From assembly GCF_030272615.1 (NCBI RefSeq), contig NC_081414.1, positions 523,946,137 to 524,010,136 on the forward strand: a stretch of 64,000 bases of DNA, read 5' to 3'. Below the pieces are notes generated by a model that was given only the letters and a program-made list of their open reading frames with translations, searched no databases and had not been told where the DNA came from. Position numbers and translations under genes: made by a program. Numbering within the stretch: position 1 is the stretch's first letter; each line of letters begins with the position of its first letter. This document shows, piece by piece, positions 47,872-57,500 of the stretch. The DNA comes from Cryptomeria japonica (taxonomy: Eukaryota > Streptophyta > Pinopsida > Cupressales > Cupressaceae).

Positions 47872-49380
47872 TGTTGGCATTATGTGAACCGATATGAGGA
47901 CATAATGACATTGTATGTTGTCATTGATGTCAATATGCTGAAGAGGTGAGAACCGGCATATGAGAGAACTGATATAACACTGTGAACCAAAATTTATGCC
48001 AAAGTGAAGTGGTGTGCTTGTTCAAGGTGAACCGACATATGGCTATGGGAACTAGCACATGGAAGCATTGTATGACTACCAGTTGGTAGTCTCAACTTTA
48101 AGGTTTCCAGTTGAAGTGCTTCAAGCCTGTGTGGCTCAACCAGTGACTTTGGGTGATGAGTTAGTATGATAACAAAGAACAAATCATGTTGCCACGTAAG
48201 CCTTGTGTGCGTGAAGGATCTTGCATGAAGGAGATTGTTCCTATCTACCTCAGGAATGTGAGAAGTTTGTAAAATGGTGATAACATGTGATGGGTTATCA
48301 ACCCCCATAAAATTGGTGGAAATGGACGATGGAGAATGTCTTGAGATTGGATAAAGAACTGCTGCATTTAGTGCAATGTGCTCAATAGTCAAGATTGAAC
48401 CATTTGAATTCCTTAATCTAATAGGTTTAGGGTTTAGGGTTTATGCTACCAACCTATTTATTTTCCTATAAGGTCAATGTTGTGTCTCTTTCTGAGGTTG
48501 TTGGCAAAAGTTGTGTGTGTGTATCCAAGAGAAGGGATACGTGATTCTTGCCAGACCAAAAGGAGAGAAGTGATACCTGTAGAGTGTAAATGCAGAAGGT
48601 GAAGAGGAGCTTAAGCGGATCTGCATTGGCATTGAGTGTTTTTACCAGATCATTGTAATACCTGTTGATCTCTTACCACCTCAACAGTTGGAAAATCCCT
48701 TAATAGGGTAGCCTTAGCTGGCTTGCTGTAAATCCTTTAACAGGGTAATTCAAAGCTATTGAGTTTGAAATCCTTTAGCTATTGAGTTCTTGAAATCTTC
48801 TAACAAGGTAACCTTTAACAAGGTTTAACCATTAACCAGGTGATCCCTAACAGGATCAGTTCCTAGCAGAACCTATTGTAATGTCTCTAATCGGACAAGG
48901 CTCCTAACAGAGCGGACTTATAAAGAGTTCAAAAACAGCTTGTGGGTATTCATCCCCACCGTGGTTTTTCCCAGTTGGGTTTCCATGTGAAAAATGTGTG
49001 TGTCATGTGTGATGCTTTTATCCTGTGATGTTTTCCTATTGTCTGTCAAGCATATGATGGTTCTGTGTTTTATGCCTATCATTAAAACATGAGGAACTAG
49101 CTGTTATTATGATCTGATGATAGATTACCTATTTATGCATAAGGGTGAAATGGTAGTGTAGTCTTGAGTTGAGTGAAAAGCTAAGTGAGTAACCGGTTAA
49201 TGCTTGTCTTAGTCATTCTTAGCTTTACCAATTGCACTCTGTTTCAAACCGGTGTCACTGTTTGCCAGTCATTTGAAGTGTCTGCCATCAAACCAGTTTA
49301 GGACTATATTTTTGTCTGTACCGATTCACCCCCCCCTCTTAGTACCAGGTTAGTACTATCTGTTCATCATTGAGTTATCA
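47872..49380 (+). mobile_element. Copia-type solo LTR, 1509 bp
   Basis: It starts TGTTGGCATTATG and ends GAGTTATCA, flanked by exact ctatc repeats (47867-47871 and 49381-49385). Near the 3' end it has GATTCACCCCCCCTCTTAGT, as in the Copia-B LTR, and its start resembles the Copia-B LTR start (TGTTGGCATTCT). There is no internal region or second LTR, so recombination between LTRs most likely removed the body. A telomere-like repeat and a TATA-like site lie inside. Confidence 0.9.
48424..48443 (+). promoter_or_regulatory. Telomere-like repeat (telobox) in the solo LTR
   Basis: Two full units and one altered unit of GTTTAGG (plant telomere repeat TTTAGGG) lie some 25-30 bp upstream of CCTATAAGG (48470), a possible TATA box. 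Confidence 0.6.
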
Positions 49381-49385
49381 CTATC

Positions 49386-50278
49386 TCTTTAATCTCTCTG
49401 CATCTAAAAATATCCTTGCATTTTCAAAATCGGATCTACACTTTCCCAAAATATCTTCTAACTGAAAATATCTCCATTTGTCTTTCCCATGAAAACACTT
49501 CTTGTTTGATGAAAAATATATGCCTTGTTGAAAATATCCCATATATTCTCTTTTGTCCACACTTTTCCTTCTCGTTAATGTATTTTCCACTTTCATTTGT
49601 ACAATCCCCTTTGACTGAAATATTATTTCCTTGGTGAGAAAAGAATTATTCACCCTTTAGCGTTTATGAGAACAACGTCTCAAACAATTATTACTGCATT
49701 TACTTGTATGGTGAAAATTCTTTCACTCTTGGTAAGAACATTTACCCATTGAAAACCATTTAAAACTACACACATGATCTTAAAAGAAAACCCTTTTCCC
49801 TTAAGAAAAATTCAAACTTCTTAAGGTAAGTTTATATTGGGTAGCAGTGAAATTCTCAATTGACTTTGATTCTTTTTCCTTTTCATAATGCCCATTTCTT
49901 TGACAAAAAATTCTACCCATACTGGTAAAATCATTAACCCTTCTTGTTGTATGCTTTCTTGTCAAATATGCTATTTGATAATACTTTATAGTATTTTGCG
50001 AATGTGTTTCAAGTTTGCACATGTATTTCACTTTATTAGTGAAAATCTAGTTACTTTGAATAATAATATTCACCATGTGCATTCACCTTTTACACATTTT
50101 ACTCTGTTTCTGGGTAAATACTTATGTCGAATCATTTTTCAATTCTTGAAAATGTTTGGTGTCAATACTTCAGTTCCACATGAAAATTAATTCCTTCCTT
50201 GATGCTAATACTTCAATTGTAGCACTTATATCCCTTTGTAAAATATTTCACTTATGGGTGAAAATATTTAACTGGTGC
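49386..50278. other. Spacer between the solo LTR and Tat-G, no gene
   Basis: It has a loosely periodic repetition of TGAAAATATTT and related words every 60-80 bp. Short ORFs only. Confidence 0.5.
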
Positions 50279-51656
50279 TGTAGACATATAAAAATGACCA
50301 TATTCCTAAATGAATATTTTATGTTCATTTTCCTATTTAATTAAATCCAATTTAATTAAATTATCCACATTCTTCTATTTAATTAAGTAAATCACTTGAT
50401 TAAATTCACTATACCATTTAATGAATAAATCATTTTATTCAATTAAATCCTCCTAGCCACTTTTAATTAAATTCAAATTTAATTAAATAGTTATCCTAAA
50501 TTGAATAAATCAAATTTATTTAATTACAACCAAATTGAATGAAAATCAAATAATTTAATAAAATCCTATTATCCCTCATCCACTTGCAAAATCCCAAACC
50601 CCTTCCTAACCCCTTCTAGAATCTTCTAATCAATTCTAATTAACCTAAACCCCCTCTAAACTTTGTCACATCCCTAAGCAAAGGGAGGTCACTTCTCAAA
50701 TGGCCCAAAGTCTTGGATAACCATTGAAGGTTTTCAACCTTCAACCACCAAAACCCCCAAAGTCTTTGAAAACCATTAAAGGCTTCCAACCTTCAACCAC
50801 TTAATCCACAAAGTCTCCAATAACCATTAATGGTTATTTCAAACCCTCCCACATGGTTAAAACATTTGTTTTGACTCAACCTCTACTCAACCCAAGGGTC
50901 TCATCAGGTCATTAATGCTTTGACCATGATTATCCCTTAATCATTTGCACAAAGGTTTATCTTTGGATTAGATCCTAATTCAGTGGGTAATCCTAACTTA
51001 GACTTGACCCTTAGCCTTTAGATAACCATGAGGTCTTCTCAGGCCTTTAATGCCTCCAACCTCTTCTTTCAACCCAATCCTGTGTTGACACTTGTCACTA
51101 TTTTATTGGTGCCAATTGTGCACATGGATCCCCAACTTTCAAGCTTGACCCTTGATTAAACCTTTTAATCCTGGCCATCCATTGCTCCATTTTTCCTATA
51201 AATAGAGCCCATTCCTTCATAATCCAGATCCTGAAAACTTGTAAGCATTTAGACTATAGCCATTTTAGAGAGCATTTAGCATAGCATAACTAAATCTCGT
51301 CTTTTTTTGGTAAAATCAATCATTTTAGCATTAAAAATAGCTTTTCATTTCATGTTTGGAGCTATTCTACAAATCTCAATCCTCCATAAGCATCCATAGT
51401 GCAAAAAGCTGCTGAGAGCTACACTATTTTGGAACTTGGAGAGGAGAGGAACAAGGGAGAAGGAGCTAATATCATGTTAAGAGATAGTTGGAGATATCTC
51501 ATTGTCTTACTTCTTTAGTTAGATTCATTAGCATGTTTTTAGTGTCTCTCTTGGAATGCCTTCATAGATTTAGTTTTTGATTGACTAACGCTAATGTTTT
51601 GTGTATTTTGTGTTGATTGATCTTAAGCTAACATTGTGTCATTTAGGAGGGCATCA
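50279..51656 (+). repeat. Tat-G 5' LTR (1378 bp)
   Basis: It starts TGTAGACATATAAAAATGAC, matching the Tat-C and Tat-1 LTR tips, and ends GAGGGCATCA two bases before the primer site. The five bases in front are ggtgc. The start is set by homology since the 3' LTR is not visible. U3 is rich in AATTAAAT-like words. Confidence 0.85.
51196..51205 (+). promoter_or_regulatory. TATA box of the Tat-G LTR
   Basis: CCTATAAATAG is a near-consensus plant TATA box. The start of transcription would lie roughly 30 bp downstream, near 51230, leaving an R-U5 of about 420 bp. Confidence 0.75.
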
Positions 51657-51658
51657 TT

Positions 51659-51698
51659 TGGTGAACCCGACGTGAATCGAACACGCAACCTTCTGATC
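51659..51698 (+). promoter_or_regulatory. Tat-G primer binding site, extended tRNA complement
   Basis: It begins TGGTGAACCCGACGTGAATC. Its reverse complement continues through a complete T-arm (GCGTG-TTCGATT-CACGT) into GATCAGAAGG, like the variable and anticodon-stem side of an arginine tRNA. The match covers about 40 bases where 12-18 is usual. Assignment to tRNA-Arg is from memory of tRNA-Arg anticodon stems; a direct comparison would settle it. Confidence 0.75.
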
Positions 51699-51744
51699 TG
51701 TTTTTGTTAAAATTAACATTTTGCTTGTTGAAATTGCCACACAG

Positions 51745-52026
51745 GTCGCGCTTCGGCGCTATTGAACGCGTTTTAGCGCTTTTGCAAAAATTTCTTTTAG
51801 CGCTATTGATCCTAAGATAGCGCTATTGAAAATGTTCCAGCGCTATTGACAACATTTCAGCGCTATTGTCCAAGTTTTAGCGCTATTGACACAATTCAGC
51901 GCTTTTGTCTTCTCTGATTTATTTCTTCTTTCAGCACTACTGTGTATAATAGCGCTTCTGATACCGCAGATTAGCGCTGTTGTATAAATTAGCACTTTTG
52001 TAAAAAAAGCAGACTAGCGCTATTGC
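51745..52026 (+). repeat. AGCGCTATTG array next to the Tat-G primer site
   Basis: About fourteen copies of YAGCGCTATTG and close variants are spaced 15-30 bp apart in otherwise unrelated T-rich sequence. The core AGCGCT is a perfect palindrome. Confidence 0.9.
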
Positions 52027-52831
52027 GACAGAGTGTTGTACAATTCGCTTTGTAACCCAAAATCAGCATTTAGGCTTGTGTAAGCCCACACTAACGTTTT
52101 GACTATTGACCAGGTGCAGGTTCTAATCTTTTTGTGTGCAGGGGAAGGACTTAGTAGATGCTTTAAAAAAAAAAAAATCTTTCTTTTTACTTTCTTTAAA
52201 AAGTTGGTTAAAAAGAATTCATTTTTCCCTTATTGCATAAGTTAAAATAAACCTCACATCTCATTTTGGAATGCATAAAATGAACCTCAAATTTGTTTTT
52301 GGTGCTTAAAACAAAATTCATCTTTCTTTATTGCAAGGTAAAAAGAACAACAAAATTCAAACATTTGTTTTCTTGCAAGTTAGGAAACACACTTTATTTG
52401 GTGCTTAAAACCAAACAATTCCATTTTCTTGCATCAAATCTAAAAATCACAAGCCACACTTCAATTTTTGGTGCAGTAAAAAGAACAATCCACTTGTCTT
52501 TATTTTTTTTGGCAAAAACAAATTTTCCTTCATGCAATCGTGTTTTTTAAGTTGACCAGGACTTTCAACTTCTAGATTACAAAACATATTGCTTTGAAGT
52601 TAAAATGAACACCATGGCTGTTGGAGCAACATCTCCAAATAGTTAGATCACATTTGCAAATGCTGGATTAAAAGGAACAAGTGTTTTACGTGTTTGGCAC
52701 GCTTGTGCACAAAAGTCAGTCGAGTGGTCCTACTTCTAACACACACTATCCTCTCCCTTGGCTCTCGTGGTCCTAGGTGCAAGAGAAAAGTGTTAGTAAC
52801 GCTCAAATTTTATCTTTTTAAGAGAGGCCTG

Positions 52832-52983
52832 CCAAGGGATCGATACTCTTGGGAACGACCTCGAGCGGTAAATCCTTCGAGCCGCTATAGAAATCAGGTG
52901 AGAGCGAAAGCTGTAGCCTTGGGTATAGCTGTTCCTACAGTGTAACTGGCCGAAAGGACAAATGGACCCCACCACCAGTTACA
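52832..52983 (+). ncRNA. Candidate structured RNA block in the Tat-G leader
   Basis: Four successive perfect stems: CCAAG/CTTGG (52832-52836, 52848-52852), AGCGG/CCGCT (52864-52868, 52882-52886), CTGTAG/CTACAG (52911-52916, 52935-52940) and TGTAACTGG/CCAGTTACA (52941-52949, 52975-52983). The third and fourth stems abut, so they could stack. The last loop holds CCGAAAGG, a GNRA-type mini-hairpin. The GC content is well above its surroundings. It could be a packaging, translation or ribozyme-like element. I do not recognise a known family. Confidence 0.45.
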
Positions 52984-53536
52984 AGGCTCTTAAGTGAGTC
53001 ACTGCAGAATGAACTTATGTCCAAAGCCATCGAACATGACTAAACACCTTTAAGTAGTAGCCCACCTGTTCTATTGATTGAGGATATTTGAGATACAATT
53101 TAGTGCAAGAGCATAGAAGGTTTTGCTCCCAAGATACTCACCATACATATTTCCTTGAGTAGAAACATAGCTTTTTGAAAGGTCACTTGTGGCTTGATAA
53201 AAGTGGTGACTCCCCCATCATAGGGATCATCTATTTGTTATGCTCGTGCAAGACTTAGTATATCACATCCTTACCTGCCACGACGGGATTCATAAGGTAT
53301 GTAGTACCAAAGTCGAAGAAATATCAAGATGTGGGCTAAATTTATCACAGCTGGCCATTTGACCTTAGGGATAAAGAGTGTTTGAAGTGTGTTCGTTTTA
53401 CAGACCTAGTGCAAATTGAGCCGACTTTAGGCTTTGGAATTACACCTTAAAATACATCTAAAGGAAGGGTCAGAAACAAGTCCAAAGATTGGGTTAATCT
53501 AGACCCATACTCATTTGTGCCTTTGAGGCTACAATC

Positions 53537-54061
53537 TTGTGTTTGTGTGCTTGCTTTGTTTTCTTGTCAAAGAAAAATCAGAAAATCAATCCCAAAAACA
53601 AAGTATTCATCCAACATCTGTCAACACAACCAAAAAAATACCAAAAACAAAGTGCAAACAACAAAGAATCACATTTTATGACCATTCTTCACATCTTGCG
53701 AAAGAAGAAGTGTCATCAGAATATCACCTTGAAAAGGAGACCACTAAGCTCAAAGGCTTTGATCAAAAGGAGGAAATTCTTCTATCTCAATAGACAAATC
53801 TTTGTCTCACATAGAGTCTTTCTACATCGCATGCGTCTATACCTTCAAGGTAAAACAAACGAGTTTGATTCAGAATCATTGAACAACAGAGCTTTTATGC
53901 AATATAGAGCTCTGAGTTATCACAAAAATCAAGGAGGAAATATTAATCCCAACTTCTTCCCAAACATCTGTATCACCTACAACACAGCTCGAGAAGTGCC
54001 ACCAACGCCTGAAAAGGAAGAGGTAGAGTTTGTCCCATTTGTGACACAGAGTTTTTATTGA
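53537..54061 (+). CDS. Leader ORF of Tat-G (174 codons), uncertain
   Basis: It is an open plus-strand frame upstream of gag, rich in Lys, Asn and Arg, starting MCLCACFVFLSKK and ending in a more protein-like acidic part (REVPPTPEKEEVEFVPFVTQ). Ogre-type Tat elements are known to carry an extra ORF before gag, so its position is suggestive. The overlapping 84-codon frame at 53539 and the A-rich composition caution that it could be chance. Its stop is 450 bp before the gag start, with several ATGs between. Confidence 0.3.
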   Translation: MCLCACFVFLSKKNQKINPKNKVFIQHLSTQPKKYQKQSANNKESHFMTILHILRKKKCHQNITLKRRPLSSKALIKRRKFFYLNRQIFVSHRVFLHRMRLYLQGKTNEFDSESLNNRAFMQYRALSYHKNQGGNINPNFFPNICITYNTAREVPPTPEKEEVEFVPFVTQSFY

Positions 54062-54509
54062 AGTTAAAAACAAAACATCCATCATCTTACTCATACATTA
54101 TCATTCCATCATCAATCCATCCCAAAACTCTCAAAACATTAAGAGGTTCTTGTCCCAAGATTCCTTTTTAGATATTGCTTGAAATCAAACACAGCACATC
54201 ACTTTTTAGATTGTTTCTACATCTAGGATAAGCTCATCCTAAGAAACACATCTACGCAGGTTAAAACTAGTTCATGAGTGAATCCTCTCATTACTAGGTA
54301 GTTAAATCTGTAACACATCTCAGATTTCTCTGCACCTTATCACATCCAATCTTATCAAAACAAACAAGCAATTCAAAGAAGGAATTTCGGTTACATCTAT
54401 CTTAAAGTGCTAGAGATCCCCATACAACACAAATCACCAACCAATCTTTCATTTCATCACCAACTCATCATTATCTTCAATCAACTTCAAAAACAAACTT
54501 ATAAACAAA

Positions 54510-57500
54510 ATGGCTCAAACCCGATCGCGATCAAGGCAGCGAGAAATAGAAATTGAGGAAGAAGAGGACAACCTCAATGAATTTCAAGAAGCACTAGGAG
54601 GAAATGGGAATGATGAAAACCTAAGTACTCCCACTCCTTCAACAATCGAAAGGGTTCAGCATAACCCTCATTTTAACAGATTATTCGATGAAATACTAAG
54701 GAGCAATGCGGATGCTCACTTTTTAAGACTCGCTCAAGAAGGAGCCAAACTCCCCTCTGACTTTGATCTTGCCCAATTAAGACAAGCATCAGAAAGACAA
54801 AGTCGCCATGAGGAGGAAAGGCGTAGAGATCCCATCAGATATAACATCCCTCGAGGTAACCCACCACCTCCTCCTCCAAATGAAATGGAGATGTTGCGGC
54901 AACAAGTCGAGAATCTCGCCCAACAACTTCATAGTGGTGTTAAGACCAATCAATTCTCACTTAACGACATCTGTCCCTATCCATTTGATAGGAATCTTTA
55001 TATGCCACCCTTTCCACGCGGGTTCGAAACACCAAAATTCGAAAAATATAGAGGAAAGGGAGATCCCCGCGATCATGTCCGAGAATTTCATTCCGCTTGT
55101 CTCGAAGTTGCATATGAAGACACCTACTTAATGCGCCTTTTTCCCCAAAGCTTGGGAGGAACAACCACATCATGGTTTTCCCGACTACCAGGTGGCATAA
55201 GAACATTTGAGGAACTCATCCAGAAGTTCCTATCTCATTACTCTTATAATATTGAACGCGACATCACCATGGCTGATCTATGCAACACCAAACAAAAACC
55301 AGGTGAATTATTCTCAGTATTCCTGCAACGATGGTGCCAAATGTCTAGCAGACGTTCTCTTCAGTTACCTGAACGAGAACTAGTGGAAATTTTCATTTCC
55401 AACTTAAATGAAGAAATGGAATTTCACCTGGATGTCAAAGATACAGATTCTTTTAACGATATGATCACCAAAGGTATAAAATGTGAAAGGGCACTCATCA
55501 AAAAAGGACTCATCAAAATCTTTAATGAACCCAAAGATGGTCCTCGCCCGCGCTTCAATAGCGATAAACCGAACTTCTGGAACAAGAACAAAAATATCGT
55601 CAATGATGGGGTTGTGGATGCTCGAACTATCCAAAATGCACAACCTGTGGTTCGGTTTGTAGGACAAAATCCTCCACCACAAAATAACACAAATGTTCCT
55701 CTTAATCAAGGTCGCATCACATCTCATGATGAACCAAGACCTCGTCAACAAAAACAAAAACGCACATACACTCCCTTAGGGGAACCCATTGAAACAGTGA
55801 TGCGACAACTCATTTCTCAGAATTTGATCACTCTACCTAAGTTATCAAATTATGAGCCTCAAGTCAAACCAGCATGGTGGAGAGATACTGAACACTGTGA
55901 GTTCCATCAAGGAAGAGGACACAAGACAAGTAATTGTCACCAATTGAAAGATCTCATTCAAGATCTTATTGATCGAGGAGAAATTGAGATTGAAGGACAT
56001 GACCCAAAAACAACCAATAATGATCATCAAATGTTCAAAAATCCACTTCCATCGCAAGATCAAAGGGGTCCTTCCACGTCCAGACGAGGTCCTAATACCA
56101 CTGATTATACGCAAGCTGCGTATAATTACACTGTCAATCACCTGTATGATGCCAGTGAACAAATTGCAACTATCACCTTCAAAAATCCCACCTCAAATTG
56201 CAATGTTGTTACACGTCATGGCAAGGTCACCATAAAGGCAGCTCCACAAGGCACCACCTCCATCCCAAAGCAGTACAATCTTGTGAAACAATTAGACAAA
56301 ACCCCTGCGCTTATATCCATCTTGGAGCTATTGCGTCTGTCACCCTCTCATAAAACTATCTTGGATCAAGCACTCCAAGAGGCGTCAGTCCCTGCAAACT
56401 TAAATACAGACCAATTTCAAGCCATGGTTGGAAATCTAAAGTCATCACCTTGTCTCACTTTTTCCGAAAGTGACAACTCTTCGTTCCAACAACCTCATAA
56501 CGCCTCACTCCACATTGAAGGCTTTGTCAACCAACACAGGATCAAGCGAGTCTTGATTGATAATGGAGCAGGCCTAAACATTTGTACACTACAGTTGGTC
56601 ACAGCATTGGGATATGCAATAGAATCAGTGGATCCTCGCAAGAAGATCACCATCAAGGCCTATGATGATGCAGAGCGTTCATCCAAAGGAGCTGTGGTAC
56701 TACCCATCCGAGTGGGCCCTGTGGTAAAGCACATCATTTGTCAGGTTCTGGACCTTCCTCTGCCATATAATCTATTATTAGGGAGACCTTGGATACATGC
56801 CATGCAAGCCGTTCCATCTACCTACCATCAATGTATCAAGTTCCCACATAATGGTGCAGAGATCACAATCCTGGGCGATGCAAATCCCTTTGCATTTTGC
56901 CATAATATCAGCCATCAACCAGAGATTACTGTTCCTAATAATAGGGAAGCCATTTCCTCCACATCATATGTAAATCCCGCCTCTCTTGCCAGTTCAAACA
57001 CTCCTATACCCAAGCAAGAAAAGCTTAAGATGAAAGTCGCAGAGGAAGGTCCTGGAGAATACAACTTGAGTCAGCTCTTTTGTGTGGGACAAATGCCCAC
57101 TTCTCCTAGAACGCATGGTAAACCCCAGCAGTTGCTCCAACAATCCATAGTCACGCCCGCATGTGCTTTAACGCCTTTCGTCCTTGGAAAGAGTCAAGAG
57201 GAAGAAACACAAGATGAGGACCTAGCAGACTGGATCTATAAAGACCCCGTTACCACTGATAAACCGCGAGTTACGCTTCCTACAGAACAGTATGGCAAAG
57301 GCCTCCTCATTATGCAAAGAATGGGGTATGATGGTCAAAGTTCTTTGGGATCCTGTAAACAAGGATGACATGAACCTCTGCTACCAGAATTCAAACCCAA
57401 AGGTAATACAGGCCTAGGCTTTGAAAAAGAGATCCTTCCTAAACTCAAATTCAAAGGAAAACCCAGCAAACCATTTTGCCCACCTACTGCAAAGAGGACA

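Larger units (their letters stand above)
52030..54509 (+). other. Tat-G leader
   Basis: About 2.5 kb lies between the array and gag. 52290-52560 has a loose repetition of AAAACAAATTCATTTTTC-like words. 52815-52985 is a GC-richer, hairpin-dense block. 53537-54061 is an ORF of uncertain status. The rest is AT-rich and non-coding. Confidence 0.6.

Noticed and set aside
51659-51698. A genuine tRNA gene at the Tat-G primer site
   Set aside because: Only the 3' half is present, on the opposite strand, placed two bases after an LTR end. It is a primer site.
52832-52983. Hammerhead ribozyme (as in plant retrozymes)
   Set aside because: The conserved CTGATGA core was not found near the GAAA words; the folding pattern differs.
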